A stretch of 15,903 nt of DNA from Nitrososphaera sp035547955 (GTDB lineage: Archaea; Thermoproteota; Nitrososphaeria; Nitrososphaerales; Nitrososphaeraceae): NCBI GenBank assembly GCA_035547955.1, contig DASZTR010000005.1, forward strand, positions 1 to 15,903, in the 5' to 3' direction. Shown here in pieces: positions 7,287 through 14,744 of the stretch. Under the pieces are notes generated by a model. That model was given only the letters and a program-made list of their open reading frames with translations. It was not told where the DNA came from and did no database searches. How positions within the stretch are numbered: the first letter of the stretch is position 1; the number at the start of each line of letters is the position of its first letter. A program made the position numbers and the translations under genes.

Positions 7287-9017
7287 ATGGTTCTAAAACT
7301 AACTCGCAAACAATACACCGACCTGTTCGGGCCTACCACGGGCGACAAGGTGAGGCTTGGAGACACGGACCTCCAGATAGAGATAGAAAAAGACCTGATA
7401 ACGCCCGGCGACGAGTGCGTTTTTGGCGGAGGTAAGACCCTCCGCGACGGCCTTGCCCAGACTTCGGGCGTGACTAACAAAAACGGGGCCCTGGACTATG
7501 TCATAACAAACGCGGTCATCCTGGACCCTATGCTCGGCATAGTCAAGGCCGACATCGGCATCAAGGACGGCAAGATAGCCGGTGTAGGCAAGGCCGGAAA
7601 CCCGCTGACGATGGACGGTGTAAACCCGAACATGGTGGTGTCAGCCTGCACGGAGGCGACGGCAGGCGAGCACACGATATGCACCGCAGGCCACTTTGAT
7701 ACGCACATACACATGATTTCGCCGCAGCAGTACATAGACGGCATCAGCAACGGCATCTGCAACATGATTGGTGGAGGCACGGGCCCGGCAGACGGCACTA
7801 ACGCGACTACGTGCACGCCCGGCGTGTACAACATTAGCCGGATGATGGAGGCAGTCGAGGACACGCCGATGAACTGGGGCTTTTTGGGCAAGGGGAACGA
7901 CTCTCACCCGACCCTTGCGACCCAGATGGAGCAAATAGAGGCAGGCGCATGCGGCCTGAAAGACCATGAGGACTGGGGAACGACCGCGGCCGTCTTGGAC
8001 GCTTCGCTCCGGGCTGCCGACCTTACAGATACGCAGGTGGCAATCCACACCGACTCTATAAACGAGTGCGCTTATGTCGAGGACACCATCAACGCCATAG
8101 ACGGCAGGGTGGTGCACACGTACCACACCGAAGGAGCCGGCGGGGGACACGCGCCAGACATAATGAAGATAGCCGGAGAGATGTTTGCGCTCCCGTCATC
8201 AACCAACCCGACAAGACCGTACACCAAGAATACCGTGGATGAGCATCTGGACATGCTTATGTTCTGTCACCACCTGAACCCTGCAGTGGCAGAGGACGTG
8301 GCGTTTGCAGAATCCCGAATACGCGCAGAGACCATAGCCGCAGAAGACGTCCTGCATGACGAAGGCGTGCTCTCCATGTACTCGTCAGACAGCCAGGCTA
8401 TGGGAAGGATAGGAGAGGTGGTCATCCGCGCGTGGCAGACTGCAGATAAGATGAAGAAGATGAAGGGCCGGCTGCCGCAGGACGACGCGGCCGACAACGA
8501 CAACTTTAGGGCAAAGAGGTACATTGCAAAGACCACGATAAACCCTGCTATAACGCACGGCATTTCTGACTACCTTGGCTCGCTTGAAGTGGGCAAGTAC
8601 GCGGACATCGTCATGTATCCGATGGCGTTCTTCCCTGCCAAGCCCAAGATGGTGATGAAGGGCGGGTTCATCGCGTGGTCGATAATGGGCGACCCCAACG
8701 CGTCGCTGCCGACACCTGAACCTGTGTATTACAGACCGATGTTTGGTGCGATGGGCAAGGCAGTCCACAAGACGAGCTACACCTTTGTGTCCAAGAGGTC
8801 GATTGAGCTAGGCGTTCCGCAAAAGCTGGGCCTTGAAAAGATCTGCCTGCCAGTCAAGAACTGCAGGAGCATAAGCAAGAAGAACATGGTGTGGAACGAC
8901 GCGACTCCCAAGATAACCATAGACCCAGAGACATACGAGGTCACGCTGGACGGCAAAATAGCGACTGTCGGACCCGCCGACGAGCTGGCGCTGGCGCAGA
9001 GGTACTTCATGGCTTAA
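7287..9017 (+). CDS. ureC: urease alpha (catalytic) subunit UreC
   Basis: 576-residue catalytic subunit, marginally longer than the usual 566-572. All active-site residues known from Klebsiella urease are present: nickel ligands His140 and His142 (DTHIH), the Lys to be carbamylated at 225, His254 and His280 (HTYHTEGAGGGHAPD), and Asp368 (SSDSQAMGR). His227 and the mobile-flap Cys327-His328 (MFCHHL) are also in place. The residue between the carbamylated Lys and His227 is Asp (GLKDHEDWG), where well-known ureases have Ile. The TAGGIDTHIHW block is TAGHFDTHIHM here. The C-terminus AQRYFMA matches the family end. ATG 7287 follows a purine-rich ribosome site (AGGAGGAAGAGAGGAT) 23 bases after ureB. 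The protein is cytoplasmic and needs UreD, E, F and G for nickel. Confidence 0.97.
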   Translation: MVLKLTRKQYTDLFGPTTGDKVRLGDTDLQIEIEKDLITPGDECVFGGGKTLRDGLAQTSGVTNKNGALDYVITNAVILDPMLGIVKADIGIKDGKIAGVGKAGNPLTMDGVNPNMVVSACTEATAGEHTICTAGHFDTHIHMISPQQYIDGISNGICNMIGGGTGPADGTNATTCTPGVYNISRMMEAVEDTPMNWGFLGKGNDSHPTLATQMEQIEAGACGLKDHEDWGTTAAVLDASLRAADLTDTQVAIHTDSINECAYVEDTINAIDGRVVHTYHTEGAGGGHAPDIMKIAGEMFALPSSTNPTRPYTKNTVDEHLDMLMFCHHLNPAVAEDVAFAESRIRAETIAAEDVLHDEGVLSMYSSDSQAMGRIGEVVIRAWQTADKMKKMKGRLPQDDAADNDNFRAKRYIAKTTINPAITHGISDYLGSLEVGKYADIVMYPMAFFPAKPKMVMKGGFIAWSIMGDPNASLPTPEPVYYRPMFGAMGKAVHKTSYTFVSKRSIELGVPQKLGLEKICLPVKNCRSISKKNMVWNDATPKITIDPETYEVTLDGKIATVGPADELALAQRYFMA

Positions 9018-9080
9018 CATAGGAGAAGAAGAATCTAGCACCCGTGCATGTGTACAGAGGGCTCTCTCCCACCCTGCCTC

Positions 9081-9095
9081 TTTTCTTTATTTTTT
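9081..9095 (+). terminator. T-rich probable terminator after ureC
   Basis: TTTTCTTTATTTTTT begins 64 bases after the ureC stop. There is no strong stem before it, but archaeal termination commonly needs only a T-rich tract. Confidence 0.45.
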
Positions 9096-9105
9096 CAATC
9101 CCTTG

Positions 9106-9129
9106 CATGAAATTCCCAATTTTTTCATG
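9106..9129. repeat. inverted repeat upstream of the chaperonin promoter
   Basis: Seven-base arms CATGAAA (9106-9112) and TTTCATG (9123-9129) enclose ten bases, ending seven bases before the putative TATA box at 9136. The position suits an operator or activator site. Confidence 0.4.
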
Positions 9130-9135
9130 GAAATG

Positions 9136-9142
9136 CAATATA
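9136..9142 (+). promoter_or_regulatory. candidate TATA box of the chaperonin-ureEFGD unit
   Basis: CAATATA about 50 bases before ATG 9191 predicts initiation near 9166 and a leader of about 25 bases. No clear Shine-Dalgarno sequence precedes the start. Confidence 0.35.
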
Positions 9143-9190
9143 CCTTTATCTCGTTGGAAATGGAAACGGCATCCGGCGACAATATAACAT

Positions 9191-10756
9191 ATGTCTTCAT
9201 CTGCACCCAACTATGGAGTCTGGCGTCCGATAGCAGAGCATGTGGAGTACAACGCCCTGGAGTCAAATTCGAGCGCCGTAATGGCGGTGGCCGACTGCGT
9301 GAGGACGACCCTGGGCCCAAAGGGTCTGGACAAACTGCTCATAGACCAAGCGATGAACAGGCACGTCTCTAACGACGGCGTCACTATCCTGCTCTCGCTC
9401 AAGGCCATACATCCCGTTGCGAGGATGATAGTAGAGATAGCAGAGAGGCAGGAGCAGCTGGTCGGAGACGGCACTACGACGGCGGTGGTCATGTCTGCCG
9501 AGATGATAAAGGAGGGCAAGCGGCTTATCAAGGAGCTTGGCGTCCATCCGACCAAGGTTGTGGAAGGCATCGAAAGCGGCGTTAGGCACGCCTGCCGTCT
9601 CTTAGAAGAAGACGCCCGATCAATTTCAATAGGCGACAAGGAGCTAGAGAGCGTGGTAATGACCTCGCTTTCGTCAAAGCTTGACGGTGCGCGGCTTGCC
9701 GAGATGGTCATCACCGCCCTGAGGACTGTGGGCGAGAACGCCAAATACAATGGCGAGTATGACTTTGGCAAGGCCATCATGGTGCTCCGCAAGACCAACA
9801 TGGAAGACCGGATAGTCAACGGGATAGTGCTTGAGCGAAAGAGGCTCGATCCAGAAGTCCCGCAGGAAGTGAAGGGAGCAAGGATATTGATCACAAAGAT
9901 GGATCTAAAGCCAGTCAAGGAGTCGTGGATAAAGGAGAACAAGAACTACCAGGAGATTCTGCTCATGGAAAATGATAGGCTGGCCAAGTCGCGGGAAATG
10001 GTCGACGCAATGATCAAGACCGGCGCAAACGCCATCTTGATAGCGTCGCCGGAGGTCGACCAGGCAGTCGAGGACATGCTGGTGGCAAGGGGCATCTTTG
10101 CCGCACGGGTGGCCGCAGACGAGATCGACCACCTGACAAGGTACACCGGCGCAAAGCCTATACGGGTGGCCGATGACCTGAAAAACCGGCAAGACATCCT
10201 GGGCAAGTCCGAGCGGATATACGAAGACGAGGACAACGGCATCATATACATCGAAGGAGGCGCCGGCCGCAACATGGTCACTATGGTAGTCTCGGGGACC
10301 ACAAAGGAGACGTCGCTTGAGAGGTGGCGGGCGGCAATCGACGGCGTGAACGCAGCGGAGGCGGCCCTTAACACGGGCGTAGTCCCGGGCGGGGGATCTG
10401 CAGAACTGCACATAATGGACAAGGTGAAAAACGCAAGGCTCAAGGGGCTTGAGCAGGTGGGCCTTGAAGTGGTCGCCTCTGCTCTTGAGAGCATAATGCG
10501 TCAGATACTCACTAACGCGGGATTTAACGGCCTTGAGCGGGTCATGACGGCCAAGACCTCTCCGCCCGGCTACGGCATCGACATCAACTCCGGCGAGCCG
10601 GTGGACATGTGGGAGGCCGGAGTCCTAGACCCGCTTTTGGTCAAGACTATGGCGTTAAAGGCCGCCGGCGAAATAGCCAAGTCGGTGCTGCGCATAGACA
10701 GGAACCTTGCGGCGGAAGACCTGAGCCCGCAGGCAATGACCGAAACAAAGAGGTGA
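9191..10756 (+). CDS. divergent group II chaperonin (thermosome-like) subunit
   Basis: 521 residues, somewhat shorter than typical thermosome subunits (about 540-560), without a Gly-Gly-Met tail. Family motifs are clear: TLGPKGLDKLL (40-50), SNDGVTIL (60-67), ATP-site GDGTTTAVV (92-100, Asp93) and VVPGGGSAE near 398-406. An Asp at 384 (AIDGV) aligns with the catalytic Asp of the family. The apical domain (about 200-350) is present, with a seemingly altered helical protrusion. Several consensus positions differ: the equatorial block before SNDG lacks the usual Val-Ile-Thr, and SND replaces TND. ATP binding and hydrolysis look intact. It probably forms a double-ring folding chamber in the cytoplasm. 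It heads the urease maturation genes, and its stop overlaps the next start (GTGA at 10753-10756). A role in folding urease or its accessory proteins is inferred from position. Confidence 0.9.
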   Translation: MSSSAPNYGVWRPIAEHVEYNALESNSSAVMAVADCVRTTLGPKGLDKLLIDQAMNRHVSNDGVTILLSLKAIHPVARMIVEIAERQEQLVGDGTTTAVVMSAEMIKEGKRLIKELGVHPTKVVEGIESGVRHACRLLEEDARSISIGDKELESVVMTSLSSKLDGARLAEMVITALRTVGENAKYNGEYDFGKAIMVLRKTNMEDRIVNGIVLERKRLDPEVPQEVKGARILITKMDLKPVKESWIKENKNYQEILLMENDRLAKSREMVDAMIKTGANAILIASPEVDQAVEDMLVARGIFAARVAADEIDHLTRYTGAKPIRVADDLKNRQDILGKSERIYEDEDNGIIYIEGGAGRNMVTMVVSGTTKETSLERWRAAIDGVNAAEAALNTGVVPGGGSAELHIMDKVKNARLKGLEQVGLEVVASALESIMRQILTNAGFNGLERVMTAKTSPPGYGIDINSGEPVDMWEAGVLDPLLVKTMALKAAGEIAKSVLRIDRNLAAEDLSPQAMTETKR

Positions 10757-11187
10757 AATGGTGCAAATTGCAAATCAGGCACTGCGTTGAAGAAGCAAAC
10801 GTGGACAAGGACAGCATGAAGGTGATAGACCCGCTGCAAATAAGGCACGTCACGGTGCTCGCTGGCAAGGTCGAATCCATGTCAGGCCTGATTGACCCCG
10901 CCTCGCACCTGAATCTCGACTTTCCAGATCACCGGGTAACGACCTGCATCATTGCGGAAAAATTTGAAAAAGACTCCACCGTACGGATGGATGACAACGG
11001 CATGATCTTTGCGACTGTCGACAGGTCGGCGTACCAACACTATGGGGCGGTTGACTATACGCGGAGGCTGGTAGACATGATAAATGCCGTAAAGGAGAAG
11101 AAAAAAGATGTCGTCCTGGTTGGCGAGGAGTCGCCAACGTTGTCAGCAGCAACAATGTCGAAAAGAAAAAAGGGGCAAGATGAATAA
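10753..11187 (+). CDS. unknown protein between the chaperonin and ureE
   Basis: 144 residues from a GTG at 10753 whose GTGA overlaps the chaperonin stop, a typical sign of translational coupling. An ATG at 10816 with AAGGA five bases before it would give 123 residues and is a serious alternative. I do not recognise the family. The body (LQIRHVTVLAGK, TTCIIAEKFEKDSTVRMDD, IFATVDRSAYQHYGAVDYT) looks like a small alpha/beta soluble protein. The tail is Lys-rich and of low complexity (KEKKKD, SKRKKGQDE). The short word LQIRH appears twice near the N-terminus (about residues 6-10 and 27-31 from the GTG). Its last codons overlap the UreE start by eight bases. Its place among genes for nickel insertion suggests an urease assembly or chaperonin partner role, by context only. 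No Cys/His cluster typical of a metal site is obvious. Confidence 0.7.
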   Translation: MKWCKLQIRHCVEEANVDKDSMKVIDPLQIRHVTVLAGKVESMSGLIDPASHLNLDFPDHRVTTCIIAEKFEKDSTVRMDDNGMIFATVDRSAYQHYGAVDYTRRLVDMINAVKEKKKDVVLVGEESPTLSAATMSKRKKGQDE

Positions 11188-11731
11188 CAGGGGGCATGCG
11201 GTGACAACAATGATGATAACCGCGACTTCAATCCTTGGCAACGTCTATCGCGACCCGTTACTGAAGGAAAAATACCACAAAATCCCTGGCGAGTCTGTGA
11301 AGATAAGCCGCATGGAGTCGCAGAGGGTGCGGATGCGCAAGTCCTCTAACAAGGGCACGGACATTGCGATCACGCTGCCGCCTGGCAGCCGGCTCCATCA
11401 CGGCGACGTCGTGCTTGACACAGACGACAAGATGGTGATAGTGGAGCTAGAGCCGGAAAACGTCGCGGTGGTACAAGTCAGGACGGACAGCTTGCACAAA
11501 GATGACCTGATAGAGGTGGCGGTAAAGATAGGCCACACGATCGGGAACCTGCACAGGCCAATCAAACTGGAAGAGGACAAAATCTATTTCCCTATACAGG
11601 CCGAATCTGAGCTTGACATGTTCCACAAGCTCTTTGGGCACGTAAACGAGCACGTGGAGATCAAGAGCGCCAAGATGGTCTTTGAGCCAGAGGATGAAAT
11701 GACGGCGGTGGAGCACGTACATGAGCACTGA
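11180..11731 (+). CDS. ureE: urease accessory nickel metallochaperone UreE
   Basis: 183 residues from ATG 11180, which overlaps the preceding stop; ATG 11210 (173 residues, MMITATSILGNVY) matches the usual UreE start better and has GGTGA upstream, so either may be used. UreE delivers nickel to the UreG-UreF-UreD-apourease complex. The N-terminal beta domain includes RVRMRKSSNKGTDIAI and LHHGDVVLDTDD. The C-terminal ferredoxin-like domain has GNLH at 122-125, whose His corresponds to the conserved nickel-binding His of the dimer interface. The C-terminus is short but His-bearing (EHVHEH, His179, 181 and 183), far less His-rich than in Klebsiella. The stop overlaps ureF by 11 bases. Confidence 0.93.
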   Translation: MNNRGHAVTTMMITATSILGNVYRDPLLKEKYHKIPGESVKISRMESQRVRMRKSSNKGTDIAITLPPGSRLHHGDVVLDTDDKMVIVELEPENVAVVQVRTDSLHKDDLIEVAVKIGHTIGNLHRPIKLEEDKIYFPIQAESELDMFHKLFGHVNEHVEIKSAKMVFEPEDEMTAVEHVHEH

Positions 11732-12422
11732 CCTGTCTGATCTGAGCATGATGCAGCTGTCCGACTCGTTCTTCCCGACAGGCATGTACGCAACCTCAAA
11801 CGGGCTTGAGGCGCTCCTATACAGTGGGCGAAAAAAGCTAGAGCCGAAAGAGCTCCGCGACCTCATCGGCACATACATCGCGCAACAGATGGGCCCCGCA
11901 GACTGCGCGGCGCTTGGAAACGCCTATGAATATGCATCCAAGTCCGATGTCGAAAACGTCATCTACGTGGACAGGCTGCTGCATTCAATGAAGCTGGTGA
12001 AGGAAATAAGGGACGCCTCTGCAAGGTCGGGAACCCAGATGCTGCGGTGCACCAGCTTTTTCGTCACGGGTAACAACAAGGCGCTCAACGGATACGCCGC
12101 CGCGATAAAGAGCGGCCGTGCCTTTGGCCCGTACCCTGTCGCACTGGCAGTTTCGTGCAACGCGCTGTCGATCCCAAAGAGAAAGGCGGGGCTTGCCATG
12201 TTGTACTCTTTTTCGGTGGGGATGGTAGGGGCGGGTCTGCGGCTTGGCATGTTCTCGCACCTTGAAGGCCAAAAGGTGATAGACGAGCTAAAGCCCGCCA
12301 TGATACGAGCCGTCAATGAAAACATTGACAGGCCCGTCGAGGGCATGTGGCAGTTTGCCCCGCAGATAGACATAGTCCAGATGTCACACGAAAAAATGGC
12401 CTCTAAAATGTTTATTACTTGA
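11721..12422 (+). CDS. ureF: urease accessory protein UreF
   Basis: 233-residue all-helical accessory protein. The N-terminal block MMQLSDSFFPTGMYATSNGLE corresponds to the family LLQLxSPxLPxGxYSYSxGLE. The later SFSVGMVGAGLRLG block and the end PQIDIVQMSHEKMASKMF match the conserved C-terminal segment that contacts UreG and UreD. UreF gates GTP hydrolysis by UreG so nickel is released only into correctly assembled apourease. The ATG at 11721 lies inside the end of ureE, preceded by GGTGGA, so the two are probably translationally coupled. It ends 47 bases before ureG. Confidence 0.92.
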   Translation: MSTDLSDLSMMQLSDSFFPTGMYATSNGLEALLYSGRKKLEPKELRDLIGTYIAQQMGPADCAALGNAYEYASKSDVENVIYVDRLLHSMKLVKEIRDASARSGTQMLRCTSFFVTGNNKALNGYAAAIKSGRAFGPYPVALAVSCNALSIPKRKAGLAMLYSFSVGMVGAGLRLGMFSHLEGQKVIDELKPAMIRAVNENIDRPVEGMWQFAPQIDIVQMSHEKMASKMFIT

Positions 12423-12469
12423 TCTGGGCGCTCTACACTCGGAGAGAAAGAGGAGGAGAAAAAAATCAC

Positions 12470-13135
12470 ATGAGCGGTGCGTCAACGACTAGGATCCCGC
12501 GGGTTGGTATCGGAGGCCCTGTCGGATCGGGCAAGACTATGCTGATAGAGATGGTGGTGCCGATCCTGGCGTCCAAGGGGTACAAGGCCGGCATCATCTC
12601 AAACGACGTGATCTCGCGGGAGGATGCCGACAGGATGAGGAAGAACCTTGCCACCCAGCAGCACCTTGTGCCTGAAGAGCTGGTGATAGGACTGGCGACG
12701 GGCGGCTGCCCCCACACCGCAGTCAGAGAAGACCCGTCGATGAATATTTCAGTCGTAGAAGAGATGGAGTCAAAGCACGGCTACCTGGATCTCATACTCA
12801 TAGAAAGTGGGGGGGACAACATCACCACAACCTTCAGCCCTGCACTTGCTGACTATTTCATCTATATAATAGACGTGTCAGGGGGCGACAAGTACCCTAG
12901 AAAGCGTGGACTTGGGATAGAGACGTGCGACCTCTTGGTGATAAACAAGATCGACCTGGCCCCGTACGTCGGCGCCGACCTTGCGGTGATGGAGGCCGAC
13001 GCAAAGGCAATCCGGGGCAGCAAACCTTTCGTGTTTGTAAATTGCAAAACCGGACAGGGAGTTCGGCAGGTCGCCGACAACATCATCAGAGATGTCCTGT
13101 TCGAGTCGCCGCCAAAGGCGCCTGCAGCCCTCTAA
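12470..13135 (+). CDS. ureG: urease accessory GTPase UreG
   Basis: 221-residue SIMIBI-class GTPase that drives nickel insertion. Visible motifs are the P-loop GIGGPVGSGKT (13-23), a Cys-Pro-His nickel motif at 80-82 (GGCPHTAVREDPSMN), ESGGDN (Walker B/G3 region) and NKIDL for guanine recognition. All are intact and nearly identical to the family consensus. The frame is open to a TTG at 12419, but ATG 12470 has a strong AGGAGGAG at 12451-12458 and begins just before the P-loop, so it is preferred. With UreF and UreD it forms the complex that loads nickel and CO2 onto the active-site Lys of UreC. UreD follows after 18 bases. Confidence 0.96.
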   Translation: MSGASTTRIPRVGIGGPVGSGKTMLIEMVVPILASKGYKAGIISNDVISREDADRMRKNLATQQHLVPEELVIGLATGGCPHTAVREDPSMNISVVEEMESKHGYLDLILIESGGDNITTTFSPALADYFIYIIDVSGGDKYPRKRGLGIETCDLLVINKIDLAPYVGADLAVMEADAKAIRGSKPFVFVNCKTGQGVRQVADNIIRDVLFESPPKAPAAL

Positions 13136-13153
13136 TTGTAAAGTAATGATGAT

Positions 13154-14134
13154 ATGACAAAGATAACCAACGCTGCTACTGCTGCTACAAGTGACGTCAA
13201 TGACCTGGCATACTACATCCCTGATTCGATACCTCCTGAAGTGCAGGCGTACGGGTCAAAGAAAAAGCTTGACCAGCTCGGCGTCGGAAACCCCGGCAAG
13301 CTCGGCGGTCTGATACTGGGGCTTGAGCGTGACGAGCAGAACGGCAAGACCGCAGTAAAGGAGCAGTACTCCAAAGTCCCGCTTTACACGCAGCGGGCCC
13401 TGTACCTAGAAGAAGCACTCCCCTCGATGGCGTACCTCTACATCATTTCACCGTCCGGCGGGATACTCCAGGGCGACAGGTACCGGATGGACATCCGACT
13501 CCGGAAAAACGCCCTTGCGCACATCACGACGCAGGGCGCCACGCGCGTCTATCGGATGGAAAAGAATTTTGCGACGCAAATGGTAAACATCGACGTCAGT
13601 GAAGGATGCTATTTTGAGTACATTCCCGACCAAATAATACCGTACGTCGACTCGCGTTTTTACCAGGTAGCCAACCTGCGCGTCCATGACAACGCCACTT
13701 TGGTATACTCGGAGATAATGACCCCAGGCAGGGTCGCAAGGGGAGAGTCGTGTGCGTACGATATCTGCTACATGAAGGCCAAGGCCACTAACCAGGACGG
13801 CAAGCTGCGGTTTGTAGACGTTGCCATCTTGGAGCCAAAAAAGAGGAGCATGAAGGCTTTTGGAGTGCTGGAAAACCACGACACGGTGGGGAGCATGTAC
13901 GTGCTTGTGCCGTCAAAATATGTCACCGGACTCAATGACAAAATTAACACGGCCCTAAACGGCTTCTCAAAAGACCTCTACGTTGGCACCAGCATCCTCC
14001 CAGATAACTCGGGAGTAATAGTTAGGATGCTCGGAGACACTGCAAACCTGCTGCGCAACGCGGCCTTTGAAGTCGTAAGGGAGACAAGAAGGACAATACT
14101 CGATGCGCCGTTTAGCGGCATCAGAAAGGCATAA
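13154..14134 (+). CDS. ureD: urease accessory scaffold protein UreD (UreH)
   Basis: 326 residues, longer than many UreD proteins because about 45 residues precede the usual start. The first segment is Thr/Ala-rich (TKITNAATAATSD). The conserved core is clear: YIISPSGGILQGDRYRMDI (about 96-114), ITTQGATRVYRM (124-135) and a Pro-Asp-Gln-Ile-Ile-Pro block (near 158). These match the family GGxxxGD and TTQxxTKVY signatures. UreD binds apourease and provides the path by which nickel reaches the active site, recruiting UreF and UreG. It is the last gene of the run; the next genes lie on the other strand. Confidence 0.9.
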   Translation: MTKITNAATAATSDVNDLAYYIPDSIPPEVQAYGSKKKLDQLGVGNPGKLGGLILGLERDEQNGKTAVKEQYSKVPLYTQRALYLEEALPSMAYLYIISPSGGILQGDRYRMDIRLRKNALAHITTQGATRVYRMEKNFATQMVNIDVSEGCYFEYIPDQIIPYVDSRFYQVANLRVHDNATLVYSEIMTPGRVARGESCAYDICYMKAKATNQDGKLRFVDVAILEPKKRSMKAFGVLENHDTVGSMYVLVPSKYVTGLNDKINTALNGFSKDLYVGTSILPDNSGVIVRMLGDTANLLRNAAFEVVRETRRTILDAPFSGIRKA

Positions 14135-14401
14135 CTTTTCTCTACCTCTATCTCTATCTTTGTCTTTTACCGGTGACCCAGAACTCTGTAACCTTTACAC
14201 TGTGGCCTTTTTCATGCCGGTGCGCCTCGACTTCTGGCCTGTTGTCAAATACACAATTGCAATCCTCGCACCATGCTGTGATGCTCATCCTGCTTTTGTC
14301 AAACGCGTTCAACCTAAGTGTACTCTCTCTCCCTTGTATGTATATGTGTGTATTATACTGCCAATAGTTTGCTATAAAGCCTTCATGAACTCATCGTCAT
14401 T
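14135..14401. other. non-coding region after ureD
   Basis: 267 bases between convergent genes. A pyrimidine-rich stretch at about 14134-14168 directly follows the ureD stop and may end transcription. A 19-base alternating purine-pyrimidine tract sits at 14335-14353. Open frames crossing this region have no protein-like features. Nothing else was recognised. Confidence 0.5.
14335..14353. repeat. 19-base alternating purine-pyrimidine tract
   Basis: TG/TA steps alternate without a break from 14335 to 14353. This is the second of three such tracts of 19 or more bases in the intergenic parts of the window. Confidence 0.5.
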
Positions 14402-14671
14402 TCATTTGCTGTCAGCAGCGGCATCGACTACAATGATGGAAGAGCGTATAGCACTATCTGTGCCAAACTGACTTTTGAGGAATTCAACAAACTGGTCGTA
14501 GCAGCCGCTCCCTTCAAATACCCTTGTGACAAGCACACCGTCAAACATTGCAATGCTTGCAGTAATGCGATTGTGGTCAAGCATGGCCTGCACCTTTGTC
14601 TTTTCGCTTTCCATCGTCAAGGTTACGTTGTGTTCACCGGATTTATTCTGTGTCTTTACAGATATTGTCAT
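14402..14671 (-). CDS. small protein of unknown function
   Basis: 89 residues from an ATG at 14671. I do not recognise it. The sequence reads as a compact soluble protein, with strands NVTLTMES, ITASIAMFDG and VLVTRVFEG followed by a helix YDQFVEFLKSQFG. There are no membrane segments and a single Cys. It has no clear Shine-Dalgarno sequence. A perfect 14-base palindrome (14698-14711) sits 26 bases upstream, about where a TATA box would be expected, which hints at a leaderless regulated transcript. It may share direction with the DUF190 gene upstream, 73 bases away, but the palindrome suggests its own promoter. Confidence 0.65.
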   Translation of the reverse strand: MTISVKTQNKSGEHNVTLTMESEKTKVQAMLDHNRITASIAMFDGVLVTRVFEGSGCYDQFVEFLKSQFGTDSAIRSSIIVVDAAADSK

Positions 14672-14697
14672 TATTTTCCAGCCTGATGCCTATCCAA

Positions 14698-14711
14698 TTC
14701 AGATATCTGAA
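14698..14711. promoter_or_regulatory. perfect 14-base palindrome upstream of the small minus-strand gene
   Basis: TTCAGATATCTGAA is an exact palindrome. It lies 27-40 bases before the ATG at 14671 on the minus strand, overlapping the expected core promoter, as a repressor operator would. Confidence 0.45.
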
Positions 14712-14744
14712 CTCTGTATGTGATCATTTTGTATTGTGCTAACT

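Larger units (their letters stand above)
9018..9190. other. intergenic region between ureC and the chaperonin gene
   Basis: 173 bases without a gene. It holds a T-rich tract at 9081-9095 that could terminate the ureABC message, a 14-base alternating purine-pyrimidine stretch at 9043-9056, an inverted repeat CATGAAA (9106-9112) / TTTCATG (9123-9129), and a TATA-like box at 9136-9142. Together these suggest that the maturation genes have their own promoter. Confidence 0.55.

Noticed and set aside
9211..9942. Long minus-strand open frame of 243 codons
   Set aside because: It lies antisense inside the chaperonin gene, is Ser/Thr-rich without any domain pattern, and arises from the codon bias of the real gene.
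10609..10752. Upstream extension of the unknown gene before ureE
   Set aside because: These 48 codons lie in another frame inside the chaperonin C-terminus, and the Gly/Arg/Pro-rich translation is a frame shadow. The start is placed at 10753 or 10816.
11108..11179. Upstream extension of ureE
   Set aside because: The 24 codons overlap the previous gene out of frame and do not resemble UreE; ATG 11180 or 11210 fits the family start.
12419..12469. Upstream TTG start for ureG
   Set aside because: ATG 12470 has a strong Shine-Dalgarno sequence and the right distance to the P-loop.
14103..14471. Plus-strand open frame of 122 codons after ureD
   Set aside because: Begins inside ureD in another frame and runs through pyrimidine-rich and TG-repeat DNA; the translation is Cys/Ser/Leu-rich without domain character, and it overlaps the minus-strand small gene.
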